Source: a virus
DNA length: 46,232 nt
IMG/VR virus record: IMGVR_UViG_3300049927_000099
Span: 1-46,232 of that record
Strand: one strand, 5' to 3'
Below, one piece after another: positions 30,110-38,737 of this stretch. Position numbers and translations under genes: made by a program. The notes beneath the pieces are model-generated. The model was not told the origin of the DNA, did no database searches, and worked only from the letters and a program-made list of their open reading frames with translations. Every line of letters begins with the position of its first letter. Positions within the stretch are counted from its first letter, which is position 1.

Positions 30110-32855
30110 GGACCTGACCGGCCCCGCCATGGCCTCCGCTAAGGCGAAGGTTGAGGGTGTCCAGGGCGGCATGGCCGGCTTCCACAAGACCGCGGCGCTC
30201 GCCGCTGCCGGGTTCGCTGTTGTGGGTGTTGAGGCCGTGAAGATGGCCACCAAGTTCGACTCGGAGATGTCGCTGCTCTACACGCAGGCGGGTGTGGGGA
30301 AAGAGAAGATCGACGGGTTGAAGAAGGGCGTCCTAGGCCTTGCAGGGAAGGTCGGGCAGGACCCTGATTCGCTGGCCGAGGCCCTGTTCCACGTCGAGTC
30401 GAACTTCGAGTCGATGGGCATCACCTCGGAGAAGGCCCTCAAGTTGACCGAGACCGCGGCGAAGGGCGCCACGGTCGGGCACGCCGACCTGGTGGACGTC
30501 ACCAACGCCCTGACCGCGGCGGTTGCCGCGAACATCCCCGGGGTGGAGAACCTCGATCAGGCCATGGGTTACCTCAACGCGACGGTCGGCGTCGGCGACA
30601 TGAAGATGCAGGACCTGGCGTCCGCGTTCAGTACGGGCATGGTCGCCACCGTCAAGGGATACGGCCTGTCGATCCAGGATGTCGGCGCCTCTCTCGCGGT
30701 TTTCGGTGACAACAACATGCGCGGTGCGGCGGCCGCCACCAACCTGCGCATGTCGGTGCAGGCCCTGGCGCAGCCCGCGGCCCGGGGTGCGGACGCGCTC
30801 GCGTCGATGGGCCTGCAAACGGACACCCTCGCGAAGGACATGCAGAAGGGCGGCCTCAAGCTCGCGCTGGAAGACCTCGTGGCGCACATGAAGGCCGCGG
30901 GCATCAGCAGCGAGCAGCAGGGCCAGATCATCACGCAGGCGTTCGGTAAGAAGGCCGGTACGGGCCTGAACATCCTGGTGGGTCAGATGGGCCGCCTGGA
31001 GTCGAAGTACCCGGCGTTGGAGGCGGGTGCGAAGGGCTTCGGGAAGGCGTGGGCGGAGACCCAGGACACCCTCGCGTTCAAGCTCAAGGCGATGGAGTAC
31101 GGCTTTAAGTCCCTGATGATCAGCATCGGGGAGAAGCTCATCCCATCGGTGTCCGCGTTCGTGGACCTGCTGAAGCGCCACAAGCCGGTCGTGGAAGGCA
31201 CCGTCATTTCGCTGGTGGCCCTGGCCGCTGCTGTGGTGGCCGTGTCGACCGCGATGAAGATCGCCGCCGGGGTGAAGCTCCTCACGGAGGGGATGGCCGC
31301 AGCCTCGTTGAAGATGACGGCGCTGCGGGCCGCCTCTATCAGCGCGGGTGGCGGCCTGGCTGGTCTGAAGGCGTCGTTCGTGGCGCTGGGGACCGCGGCG
31401 AAAGCGACCGTCATCATCGCGGGTATTGCCGCGGTGGTGGCGGCGATGCACGCCCTGTCGGAATCCAAGGCGTCCATCGACGTCGACCGGATGGCGACGT
31501 CGCTGATGAACTTCGGCCGCAACGGTGCGGTGACCGGGGAACTGGCGTCGAACCTGGGGGATCTGTCCGAAAGCATCGCGATGGTGTCGAAGACCGCGAG
31601 CGACAACAAGCTCGTCGCGGGCATCAGCAACCTCGGGTCGTGGCTGGGGATGACGTCGGGCCCAAGCGTCGGCAAGGCCAAGGAGAACGTCGACGCCCTC
31701 GACAAGTCGCTGGCCAGCCTGGTGACGAGCGGCCACGCCGACCTGGCAGCCGCAGCCTCGACCCGGCTGCAGAAGGCGTGGGAGGCCGGCGGGGGTAGCG
31801 CTGAGCGGTACACGTCGACGATGGACGACTACGCGGCGGCGTTGGACGGTGCGAAGACGGCATCGGATCTGACGGCGGAGGCGCAGGGCGCGTTCGGTAA
31901 GGCCGCGCAGGACACGAAAGCGAAGCTCGACATTCAGAAGCAGGCTGCTGACGGGCTGCGCGAGTCGCTGGTGGCGTTGAACGACACGAACAGGAAGGGC
32001 CTCAACGCGCAGTCGGACTTCGAGCAGGCCATCGACGCCGCCACCGCCGCGATCACGGATCACCGCAAGGCCCTGTCGTACGTGCACGGTGAGCTGGATC
32101 TGAACTCGCAGGCGTCGCGGGACGCGTACAAGCCGCTGTCGGATTTGGCGGCGGCGACGGATGCGGCGGCTGCGGCGGCGAAGGATCAGGGCAAGTCGTG
32201 GCAGGCCGTGGATGGGATTTATGAGCGGGGCCGCGCGCAGCTGATCAAGACCGCTGACGCCATGGGGCTGACTGCGGATCAGGCGAATGACCTTGCCGAC
32301 CAGATTTTGCTGATCCCGGACAAGACAGTGTCGGTCACGGGTGATGTGAAGGATCTGACGGCGAAGCTCGCGGACGCGAAGGCCCGCCTCGCGAAGGCCC
32401 CGGCGTCAAAGAAGGTCGCGATCAACGGCGAGATCGCCGACCTGACGAAGAAGCTGGCCGCTGCCCAGAGGGCAATCAACGCCCTGCAGGGCAAGACGAT
32501 CGACGTGCGGACCAACTTCATCACGACGAACACGCAGTACGGCGTCGTGGCCCATGAGGGCGGCGGCTACGCGCACGGCGGTGTCGTCGGTGCGGCGGGT
32601 GGCGGGCCCCGCTCGGGGATGACGTGGGTGGGTGAGCAGGGCCCGGAGTTGGTGAGCATCCCCGCCGGGTCGACGGTGCACTCGGCGAACCAGTCGCGGC
32701 AGATGGACATGGCCGGCAACCGGGGCGGTGGCGGGCCTATCGAGTTGGTCATCAACCTCGACGGCCGTGAGGTGGCCCGGCAGCTCTTCGACCCGTTTCG
32801 TAGCGAGATCCGTGACAAGGGCGGCAACGTCCAACGAGCCCTAGGAGCGAACTAG
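30078..32855 (+). CDS. Tape measure protein
   Basis: 925 residues from GTG 30078, overlapping the chaperone extension. It begins Val-Glu-Ile-Leu-Val-Thr-Ala-Lys-Asp-Leu-Thr-Gly and continues as Ala/Lys/Gly-rich helices including the Phe-Asp-Ser-Glu-Met segment of TP901-type tape measures. Hydrophobic helices lie near residues 375-395 and 435-460. The C-terminus has Val-Gly-Glu-Gln-Gly-Pro-Glu-Leu-Val and Gly-Ser-Thr-Val-His-Ser-Ala-Asn, hallmarks of the family. Its length sets the tail length; at about 1.5 angstroms per residue the tail would be roughly 140 nm. Confidence 0.92.
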   Translation: MNLVEILVTAKDLTGPAMASAKAKVEGVQGGMAGFHKTAALAAAGFAVVGVEAVKMATKFDSEMSLLYTQAGVGKEKIDGLKKGVLGLAGKVGQDPDSLAEALFHVESNFESMGITSEKALKLTETAAKGATVGHADLVDVTNALTAAVAANIPGVENLDQAMGYLNATVGVGDMKMQDLASAFSTGMVATVKGYGLSIQDVGASLAVFGDNNMRGAAAATNLRMSVQALAQPAARGADALASMGLQTDTLAKDMQKGGLKLALEDLVAHMKAAGISSEQQGQIITQAFGKKAGTGLNILVGQMGRLESKYPALEAGAKGFGKAWAETQDTLAFKLKAMEYGFKSLMISIGEKLIPSVSAFVDLLKRHKPVVEGTVISLVALAAAVVAVSTAMKIAAGVKLLTEGMAAASLKMTALRAASISAGGGLAGLKASFVALGTAAKATVIIAGIAAVVAAMHALSESKASIDVDRMATSLMNFGRNGAVTGELASNLGDLSESIAMVSKTASDNKLVAGISNLGSWLGMTSGPSVGKAKENVDALDKSLASLVTSGHADLAAAASTRLQKAWEAGGGSAERYTSTMDDYAAALDGAKTASDLTAEAQGAFGKAAQDTKAKLDIQKQAADGLRESLVALNDTNRKGLNAQSDFEQAIDAATAAITDHRKALSYVHGELDLNSQASRDAYKPLSDLAAATDAAAAAAKDQGKSWQAVDGIYERGRAQLIKTADAMGLTADQANDLADQILLIPDKTVSVTGDVKDLTAKLADAKARLAKAPASKKVAINGEIADLTKKLAAAQRAINALQGKTIDVRTNFITTNTQYGVVAHEGGGYAHGGVVGAAGGGPRSGMTWVGEQGPELVSIPAGSTVHSANQSRQMDMAGNRGGGGPIELVINLDGREVARQLFDPFRSEIRDKGGNVQRALGAN

Positions 32856-33367
32856 TGTCGAGGTTCAAGACGTGGAACGGGCCCATGCCCACTACGGCAG
32901 CCCAAGTGTCGGTGGCTACGGCCAACGGCGTGAAGACGATGCTGCAGGTGGCCACCCCGTCCAACAACTTCATCACCCTGATCGCCTGGGGCTACTCGAT
33001 CGACGTGGCGTCCGCGGGCATCATGACCGTCGAGCTGCTCCAGACGGACGTGGGCGCGACCATCGTGCAGCACGTGGCGTCGGGGATCCAGCCCCTCGAC
33101 CCGGGCACCCCGGCGTCGTCCATGGACATCAGCGGAACCGGCAAGACCGGGTACACGGCCTCCGCGGAAGGCTCCATCACCGCGACCCGCGTGCTCGACG
33201 CGCAGAAGCATTCCATCGCGGCCGCCGGTCACGCGGACCTGTCGTACAGCTACCAGTTCATGCCCGACGAGCGGCCGATCGTCCCCATCAGCAAGTTCCT
33301 CCGCGTCCGGGCCACCGCCACGACCACCACCCCGACGATGCTGTGCTGGGTCGTCTGGGATGAGTAG
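32855..33367 (+). CDS. Tail protein
   Basis: 170 residues, GTG overlapping the tape measure stop by one base. Beta-rich, with Phe-Ile-Thr-Leu-Ile-Ala-Trp-Gly-Tyr-Ser, and Asp-Glu-Arg-Pro-Ile-Val-Pro near the end. It lies where distal tail or minor tail proteins are found in Streptomyces siphophages. Exact role unknown. Confidence 0.55.
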   Translation: MSRFKTWNGPMPTTAAQVSVATANGVKTMLQVATPSNNFITLIAWGYSIDVASAGIMTVELLQTDVGATIVQHVASGIQPLDPGTPASSMDISGTGKTGYTASAEGSITATRVLDAQKHSIAAAGHADLSYSYQFMPDERPIVPISKFLRVRATATTTTPTMLCWVVWDE

Positions 33368-33378
33368 GGCGTAGCGCG

Positions 33379-35574
33379 ATGTCTGTCGCCTCCCTCCTCG
33401 CGGGCTGGTGGTTGCGCCAAGGGGTGCAGCTCCCGGCTCAGACCCGTTTGTCCGGGGGCAGTTTCTCCAACGGCGGCCCGGTCATGGTCGAGCTCCTCGT
33501 CGACGGGCTGTGGACGGACATCACCCCGAAGGTCATGGTCCGCGACAACGGCGGGAAGATCGACATCAGCCGGGGGCAGTCGTCCGAGGGCGGGCAGACC
33601 GACCCGGGGACGTGCCGGTTCCAGCTGAACAACAGGGACGGCCTGTTCTCGGACCGGAATCCGAACTCCCCGTACTGGGGCAAGATCGGCCGCAACACGC
33701 AGCTGCGGGTATCCGTCCCGAAGGGCTTCGACAAGTCCTACCGGTTCTGGGGCGAAGTCGTCGGCTGGCCCCAGTCCTGGGACCTCACCGGTACTGATGT
33801 ATGGGTCGAGATCGAAGCGAAGGGCATCCTGCGCCGCCTCGGGCAGGGCGAGTCCCCCCTGCAGTCCGCCATGTACCGGGGCCTGACGTCCGCCACGGCC
33901 ACGGATCCGCCGGTCGCGTACTGGCCGCTGGAGGACGCGTCGGGGTCAACGACGATGGCATCGGCTATCGGCGGCCCGTCCATGTCCATCTTGGGCACCC
34001 CGACCCTTGCTTCCTTCGATGGGTTCCACTGCTCCGGTCCGCTGCCCGTCATGGGCGACGCCCTGTTCACTGGGGCAGTCCCCGCGTATCCGGTGACGGG
34101 CCAGACGCAGGTGCGGTGGCTGATGGCCGTCCCGGCCGCCGGCGAAACGAACCTGGTCTCGGTCATCAACATCCTCGGCACCGGGTCCGTGAAGCTGTGG
34201 GGCCTGGTGTATGGCACGGGGGGATCCCTCACCCTTAAAGGTTTGGCTGCGGATGGCTCCACGCTAGTCACCGCCGGCCCTATCAGCTTCGCGGTCAACG
34301 GGCGTCTGCTGCGCGTGTCCATCGAGTTCACGCAGAACGGCGCGAACATCGATTGGGCGATGTCGGTCCTGGAGGTGAACGGGACGGCAGGCGGGAGCAG
34401 CGGCACCTTCGTCGGCCAGACAGTCGGCCGGATCACCTCCGTCATCCCGTCGCCGAGTAGGGGCATGCCGGACACAGCGATGGGCCACGTGTCGGTGCAG
34501 GACACCGTGACGGCATTCTCCGACCTGCAGTCCCAGCTGAACGCGTACAGCGGGGAGACCGTCACCACACGGTTGTTCCGCCTGTGCCAGGAGCAGGGCG
34601 TCGACTACGTCAGCTTCCCCAAGACAGTGACCACGCTGATGGGCCCGCAGCTGCGGGCTACGTTCACGGACCTGATGCGGGAGTGCGTGACTGCGGACCT
34701 CGGGATCCTGATGGAGCGGGAGGTTGCGTTCGGGCTGGCGTTTAAGCCGCGCGAGTACCTGTACAACCAGGACGCCACGCTCGGGCTGGCGTATACGAAT
34801 TTCGAGTTGTCCGAAGTTCCGAAGCCTGCCCCGGATGATCAGAACACCCGGAACGACATCACCATTTCGCGCCCGTTCGGATCGTCCGCCCGAAACACCC
34901 TGGATGACGGGAAGCTTTCGATCCAGGCGCCGCCCCTCGGCGTCGGGAAGTACGACACCGCGTACCCCATCAACGTTTCCACGGACAATGTGCTGCCCTA
35001 TCAGGCGGCGTGGCGTGTCCATATGGGAACGGCGGATGAGCCGCGTATCCCGCAGCTGTCCGTGAACCTCGCGCACCCCGCGTTCGCCGGGAACGGGGTG
35101 CTGAGGAACGCAGCCCTCAACGTGCTGTTCGGGGCGCGGATCACTGTGGCTGGGATGCCGTCGTGGACGGGCCCGGACGATGTGTCGCAGCTCGTTATCG
35201 GGATCAACGAGACCATCACGCACTTCATGCACCAGATCAGCTTCGTTGGTGTCCCGGAATCCCCGTACCGGGTGGCCACGGCCGATGACCTGATCCTGGG
35301 GCGCGTTGACACTGACGGCAGCACCCTCGCCGAGGACATGACGCCCACGCAGTCCACGGTCCTTGTCGCCACCCCCGGCTACGTATGGACCGTCGACCCC
35401 CTGGAGTTCCCGTTCGACCTCTACACCGACGGCGAGGTCATGACGTGCACCGGAATCAGCGGCGCCACGACCCCGCAGACGTTCACGGTCACCCGGTCTG
35501 TGAACGGGGTCGTGAAGACCCACCCGTCCGGCAGCGATGTCCGGTTGGCCCACCCCGCCATCGTGGCTTTGTGA
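33379..35574 (+). CDS. Minor tail (tail-tip) protein with lectin-like insert
   Basis: 731 residues. The N-terminal 150 residues (Gly-Gly-Pro-Val-Met-Val-Glu-Leu, Cys-Arg-Phe-Gln-Leu-Asn-Asn-Arg-Asp-Gly) and the C-terminal half (Ala-Asp-Leu-Gly-Ile-Leu-Met-Glu ... Asn-Asp-Ile-Thr-Ile-Ser-Arg-Pro) follow the minor tail proteins of Streptomyces phages. Residues about 178-380 begin Val-Ala-Tyr-Trp-Pro-Leu-Glu-Asp and run through strands to His-Val-Ser-Val-Gln-Asp, the usual look of a LamG/concanavalin-type domain that could bind sugar. It is the largest product after the tape measure protein and probably forms the tail tip or receptor contact. Confidence 0.75.
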   Translation: MSVASLLAGWWLRQGVQLPAQTRLSGGSFSNGGPVMVELLVDGLWTDITPKVMVRDNGGKIDISRGQSSEGGQTDPGTCRFQLNNRDGLFSDRNPNSPYWGKIGRNTQLRVSVPKGFDKSYRFWGEVVGWPQSWDLTGTDVWVEIEAKGILRRLGQGESPLQSAMYRGLTSATATDPPVAYWPLEDASGSTTMASAIGGPSMSILGTPTLASFDGFHCSGPLPVMGDALFTGAVPAYPVTGQTQVRWLMAVPAAGETNLVSVINILGTGSVKLWGLVYGTGGSLTLKGLAADGSTLVTAGPISFAVNGRLLRVSIEFTQNGANIDWAMSVLEVNGTAGGSSGTFVGQTVGRITSVIPSPSRGMPDTAMGHVSVQDTVTAFSDLQSQLNAYSGETVTTRLFRLCQEQGVDYVSFPKTVTTLMGPQLRATFTDLMRECVTADLGILMEREVAFGLAFKPREYLYNQDATLGLAYTNFELSEVPKPAPDDQNTRNDITISRPFGSSARNTLDDGKLSIQAPPLGVGKYDTAYPINVSTDNVLPYQAAWRVHMGTADEPRIPQLSVNLAHPAFAGNGVLRNAALNVLFGARITVAGMPSWTGPDDVSQLVIGINETITHFMHQISFVGVPESPYRVATADDLILGRVDTDGSTLAEDMTPTQSTVLVATPGYVWTVDPLEFPFDLYTDGEVMTCTGISGATTPQTFTVTRSVNGVVKTHPSGSDVRLAHPAIVAL

Positions 35575-35584
35575 GGAGTGCACT

Positions 35585-36046
35585 ATGACGTGGCTGCCCG
35601 GAATGCGTATCACCGCACAGCGTCTCAACGACATCAGCGGCCTGTGGGTGGCCTACACCCCGGCGTGGTCGTCGTCAGGTACTCAGCCCGCCATCGGCAA
35701 CGGGACGATAACGGGCCGGTACGCGCTTACCGGCGGCACGGTCGACTTCGTCGTGAAGGTCACGATGGGGTCGACGACCACCTACGGCACCGGGAACTAC
35801 TCCTTTTCCCTTCCCTTCACCGCGGCGGCCGGGGCCGACATGATCGGCGATGTGTTCGTCGGCGACAGCTCCGTCGGCGCTGGCGGGTACAGCGGGGGCG
35901 GCGCCGTGTACATCACCACGGGGGCGACGGATGTGTCTGCCTATGTGGGCGCCACCGGGGCGACGTCCGTCATGGGCGCCACCGCCCCTCAGACCTTCGC
36001 GAGCGGTGACCGCATCTGGATTCAGGGCCGCTACGAAGCCGCCTGA
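35585..36046 (+). CDS. Short tail-tip/appendage protein
   Basis: 153 residues from ATG 35585 with a GAGGAG ribosome binding site. Starts Leu-Pro-Gly-Met-Arg-Ile-Thr-Ala-Gln-Arg-Leu-Asn, then Gly/Thr/Ser-rich strands, with Tyr-Thr-Pro-Ala-Trp near residue 24. This layout is common in small phage proteins downstream of tail-tip genes and may be a short fibre or receptor-binding knob. No chaperone or long fibre gene follows. Confidence 0.6.
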   Translation: MTWLPGMRITAQRLNDISGLWVAYTPAWSSSGTQPAIGNGTITGRYALTGGTVDFVVKVTMGSTTTYGTGNYSFSLPFTAAAGADMIGDVFVGDSSVGAGGYSGGGAVYITTGATDVSAYVGATGATSVMGATAPQTFASGDRIWIQGRYEAA

Positions 36047-36062
36047 TCGAAAGGAAATGGCC

Positions 36063-36932
36063 ATGGCCATACCGCAGTGGAAGGCCCTCGCGGATCACGT
36101 GATGGGCGTACCCGAGCGCATCTACGAGTCGTGGAACAGCACGGACGGCTGGGACAACCACACCCAGTTCGGGAAGCAGTTCGGCGAGGACGGCTACTCC
36201 TGGTGCGTCATGTTCGATTGGGACATGTATGCGGATGTCGGGCTGGCCGGCATCGTCCCCAAGGTCGACAACGTCTCCGCGTTCTCCGCATGGGCGCAGA
36301 AGCACGGATGGTGGTCCGACTACCCCAGCGTCGGCGCGTGGGTGAACTTCGGGGATGGCTCGCACACCGAGATCGTGGTCGGGTTCGACGCCGACAACGT
36401 CTACACCAAGGGCGGCAACTCCGTTCAGGCGGGCTCGACCGACAACGGCCAGGGCAACGGCGTGTGGCGGCACACCACCGCCCGCCGCTCGACGCGGGTG
36501 ACCGGGTACTTCGCCCCGCACTTCCTCGACGGCCTGTGCCCGCCCACCGCCGACCCCCACGATCCGCGCGGCGGGGCCCCCGTCGCGTCCTGGCGCTGGA
36601 CTGGCGCCACTACTCAGGAGGCAGACATGCCGCTCAGTACAGCGGACCTCAACGCCGTAGCCAACGCGGTCTGGGAGAAGCAGCTGCTCAGCCCGGTCAG
36701 CAACAAGCTTTTCGCCGCAGCAACGTTCCTGCGCTACGAAGACGCCAACTTCGCCGCGGTGAACAAGGCGCTGGCTGCCACGCAGGCCGCGGTTACCGCT
36801 CTGGCGACGGCGGTCGGTAACCAGCACGACGACGTCGACACCGCGACTCTCGTCGCTGCGGTCACCAAGGCCATCTCCGAGGCGGTCGTCAAGGTCGACG
36901 TGTCCGTGCACGGGGACGCCCCCACCGTTTGA
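36063..36932 (+). CDS. CHAP-type endolysin with C-terminal domain
   Basis: 289 residues with a GAAAGGAAA ribosome binding site. The cysteine peptidase/amidase half shows Tyr-Ser-Trp-Cys-Val-Met-Phe (Cys48), Asp-Gly-Ser-His-Thr-Glu-Ile-Val (His101) and Lys-Gly-Gly-Asn-Ser (Asn119). Residues 189-289 start Met-Pro-Leu-Ser-Thr-Ala-Asp-Leu and are helical, perhaps for oligomerisation or wall binding. An internal ribosome binding site and in-frame ATG lie exactly at that boundary. No signal peptide, so release depends on the downstream holin. It cuts peptidoglycan at lysis. Confidence 0.85.
   Translation: MAIPQWKALADHVMGVPERIYESWNSTDGWDNHTQFGKQFGEDGYSWCVMFDWDMYADVGLAGIVPKVDNVSAFSAWAQKHGWWSDYPSVGAWVNFGDGSHTEIVVGFDADNVYTKGGNSVQAGSTDNGQGNGVWRHTTARRSTRVTGYFAPHFLDGLCPPTADPHDPRGGAPVASWRWTGATTQEADMPLSTADLNAVANAVWEKQLLSPVSNKLFAAATFLRYEDANFAAVNKALAATQAAVTALATAVGNQHDDVDTATLVAAVTKAISEAVVKVDVSVHGDAPTV
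36616..36629 (+). promoter_or_regulatory. Internal ribosome binding site in endolysin gene
   Basis: AGGAGG at 36616-36621 is a full Shine-Dalgarno core, five bases before ATG 36627-36629, which is in frame with the lysin (codon 189). Translation from here would give a separate 101-residue C-terminal product. Known precedents exist for endolysins that form complexes of full-length and C-terminal chains. It may alternatively be a relic of two genes that fused. Confidence 0.6.
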
Positions 36933-36987
36933 TCGCTTCCGCGCCTGTGCGGATGCGACCCCCCAACCAGCAGAACGGACAACCGTC

Positions 36988-37254
36988 ATGGCAGCAAACA
37001 GCCTTCCTGACATCGGTGCCATCGCGAAGACTGGCGCCACCTACGCCAAGGACCTCGGTGAGCGCGTCGTCTGGACGTTCCTCGCCGCAGCTGGCGGCGT
37101 CGCCCTCGCGGCCGGCCCGGCCGATATGTTCCACGCTTCGCTGTGGCAGACCGTCGGCACGGCGGGTATCGCAGCCGTCGGCTCCCTCGTGAAGGGTCTC
37201 GTCGCGCGCGTCGTCGGCAACCCGAACAGCGCGTCTACCGTGACGGGCGTCTGA
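36988..37254 (+). CDS. Holin (r1t-like)
   Basis: 88 residues from ATG 36988. Two hydrophobic helices (about residues 27-46 and 53-73) flank a short polar turn, and the N-terminus carries Lys-Asp-Leu-Gly-Glu-Arg-Val-Val-Trp-Thr-Phe, as in phage r1t-type holins. The tail is polar. It would permeabilise the membrane to release the endolysin encoded 55 bases upstream. Confidence 0.78.
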   Translation: MAANSLPDIGAIAKTGATYAKDLGERVVWTFLAAAGGVALAAGPADMFHASLWQTVGTAGIAAVGSLVKGLVARVVGNPNSASTVTGV

Positions 37255-37262
37255 CGAGTACG

Positions 37263-37283
37263 GCGGCCCCGCACCGGGGCCGC
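37263..37283 (+). terminator. Short GC hairpin after holin gene
   Basis: GCGGCCCC (37263-37270) pairs with GGGGCCGC (37276-37283) around a 5-base loop, nine bases after the holin stop. No T-run. Possibly a weak terminator or mRNA-stabilising element before the next two genes. Confidence 0.4.
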
Positions 37284-37312
37284 TAAGGGATCTGAGCACC
37301 TAGGGGGTCCCA

Positions 37313-37603
37313 TTGGACGCCACCACCGTCGGCAGCATCCTCGCGGGCGTGGGCGTGCTGGCCGGAGCGGTGGTGGCGTACCTCGGCAAGCGCGGCGAGT
37401 CCGCAACGCAACGCTTCAACAGCGTGACCGACCAAGTCCAGGAAGAACGTGACGGGCTGCGGCTCCAAGTCGCCGCGAAGGACACGCAGCTCGTCGCGAA
37501 GGACGTGCAGCTGATGGAGCTGCACCAACTGCGGCTCACCGACCAAGTGGAGATCGCCCGGCTCCGCGTCCGCATCATCGAACTAGGAGGAGGGACCCCG
37601 TGA
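37313..37603 (+). CDS. Membrane-anchored coiled-coil protein in lysis module
   Basis: 96 residues from TTG 37313, chosen because AGGGGG lies a good distance upstream and no ATG/GTG fits. Residues 7-24 form a membrane helix (Ile-Leu-Ala-Gly-Val-Gly-Val-Leu-Ala-Gly), followed by a long Gln/Lys/Leu/Val heptad coiled coil. The topology resembles lysis-accessory or spanin-like proteins, but actinophage lysis proteins vary and the role is not certain. Overlaps the next gene by four bases. Confidence 0.55.
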   Translation: MDATTVGSILAGVGVLAGAVVAYLGKRGESATQRFNSVTDQVQEERDGLRLQVAAKDTQLVAKDVQLMELHQLRLTDQVEIARLRVRIIELGGGTP

Positions 37604-38262
37604 CCCGCGCTGAGCGTCTCCTTGCACCGCAGTGGCGCCGCATCGCCCTGGTGTGCTCGATCCTCGCCCTCGCGGGCCTGGGCATGATCCTGTGGGCGCG
37701 CGTCGACGCCGGGCAGCAACGCGCGGACCAGCGCTACGCCATGGCCACCGCCGAGGCTGACAAGCGCGGCACGGCCGTGAGCATCCTGACGACCGACGTG
37801 CGGGACTTGCGCGCGCAGGTGAAGGCGTCGGGTAAAACACCGGTGGCCCCGGACCCTGCGCAGGCGGTTGAGCACCTCCCGGACCGGTCGCAGGTTCCGG
37901 TGCCGATCCCCGGCCCGGCCGGTGAGCCCGGACAGCCTGGTGCTACCGGCCTGCCCGGGACCCCCGGGGCGACGGGCCCTGCGGGTGCGACCGGCCCGGC
38001 GGGTGCCTCCGGGGCGGACGGCCAGGCCGGGCCTGCGGGGCCTGCGGGCCCGGCTGGTGCTGCCGGGCAGGACGGCGCTCCGGGCAAAGACGGGCGGGAC
38101 GGGACGAACGGCCAGGACGGGCAGACATGCCCTACCGGGTACTCCCTCCAGCCCCCTCCGGGCGACCCCGACGCCCTCGAATGCCGGCGAGACACGACGC
38201 CCACCCCCACGCCTGCCCCGACGCAGCCGCCTGCGCTGGTCCCTGACCGCCGCCGGATTTGA
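37600..38262 (+). CDS. Membrane protein with collagen-like repeat
   Basis: 220 residues from GTG 37600. Residues 16-34 form a membrane helix, residues 40-75 a short coiled coil, and residues 105-174 are about 23 uninterrupted Gly-X-Y triplets (Gly-Pro-Ala, Gly-Ala-Thr, Gly-Gln-Asp). A Pro/Thr-rich end has two Cys (Cys-Pro-Thr-Gly-Tyr ... Leu-Glu-Cys). Such a protein should trimerise as a rod projecting from a membrane. Its place behind the holin suggests lysis or envelope interaction; a virion role is also possible. Confidence 0.7.
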   Translation: MTRAERLLAPQWRRIALVCSILALAGLGMILWARVDAGQQRADQRYAMATAEADKRGTAVSILTTDVRDLRAQVKASGKTPVAPDPAQAVEHLPDRSQVPVPIPGPAGEPGQPGATGLPGTPGATGPAGATGPAGASGADGQAGPAGPAGPAGAAGQDGAPGKDGRDGTNGQDGQTCPTGYSLQPPPGDPDALECRRDTTPTPTPAPTQPPALVPDRRRI

Positions 38263-38332
38263 GGAGTACTGATCGGAGCCTGCGTGATGCCGCCGCCGAT
38301 GTCCCTGGCCTGCTGACCGCGGGCATGGAGAA

Positions 38333-38368
38333 GGCCCCCGCTGCGTGGAGCCCGGCGCAGCGGGGGCC
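38333..38368. terminator. Strong hairpin terminator between convergent modules
   Basis: GGCCCCCGCTGCG (38333-38345) pairs perfectly with 38356-38368 over a 10-base loop, a 13-bp stem. It lies between the last late gene on the plus strand and the end of the minus-strand genes, so it probably stops transcription from both sides. Confidence 0.8.
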
Positions 38369-38383
38369 TCTCAACGTCTGACG

Positions 38384-38563
38384 CTACGCCTGCTCGCGCC
38401 CCTCTGGCGAGGCGGCGGTCTTGACCGTGGCGAGGCCCTCCGCTGCCTTCTGCGCGGCGCCGGACACTTCGCGCACCCCCTCCACTAGGGCCTGCATGCA
38501 GGCGGCCGGTACGTCTGCGGTTGTCCTGGTGGGGACTGGCGGGAAGGTTCGTGTGTCGCTCAT
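38384..38563 (-). CDS. Small hypothetical protein
   Basis: 59 residues from the ATG at 38563, preceded by GAGAGGA; a start 48 bases further up is less likely. One Cys; a Val-Glu-Gly-Val-Arg-Glu-Val-Ser-Gly-Ala-Ala-Gln helix suggests an amphipathic segment. It is the last gene of the minus-strand cluster, beyond the hairpin at 38695-38734. Function unknown. Confidence 0.45.
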   Translation of the reverse strand: MSDTRTFPPVPTRTTADVPAACMQALVEGVREVSGAAQKAAEGLATVKTAASPEGREQA

Positions 38564-38580
38564 GGGCCGAGTGTCCTCTC

Positions 38581-38661
38581 TCAGTGGCCGCAGCGTGGCC
38601 GGGTCCACCAACCGCAGGCGGCGCAGTAGGTGTTGTGGAGTGCGCGGATCAGGTGCCGCAT
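38581..38661 (-). CDS. 26-residue putative zinc microprotein
   Basis: ATG at 38661. The product has His-Asn-Thr-Tyr-Cys-Ala-Ala-Cys-Gly-Trp-Trp and ends Arg-Cys-Gly-His, giving a CxxC...CxH set, a motif I associate with tiny Streptomyces proteins. The ribosome binding site is weak (ACGAGA). Tentative. Confidence 0.3.
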   Translation of the reverse strand: MRHLIRALHNTYCAACGWWTRPRCGH

Positions 38662-38694
38662 GATGGTGATCTCGTCTCGCGTGTAGGGATGAGA

Positions 38695-38734
38695 CCGGGG
38701 CGGCCGACTGCTTGGAGGCGGGCGGCCGCCCCGG
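38695..38734 (-). terminator. Hairpin after transfer-like membrane operon
   Basis: CCGGGGCGGCCG (38695-38706) pairs with CGGCCGCCCCGG (38723-38734), a 12-bp stem with a 16-base loop, starting three bases after the stop of the 280-residue gene. It should terminate the minus-strand membrane-protein operon. Confidence 0.65.
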
Positions 38735-38737
38735 GGT

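Noticed and set aside
37912-38130. Periodic DNA repeat resembling a minisatellite
   Set aside because: The periodicity comes from the Gly-X-Y codons of the collagen-like protein; units are not identical at DNA level.
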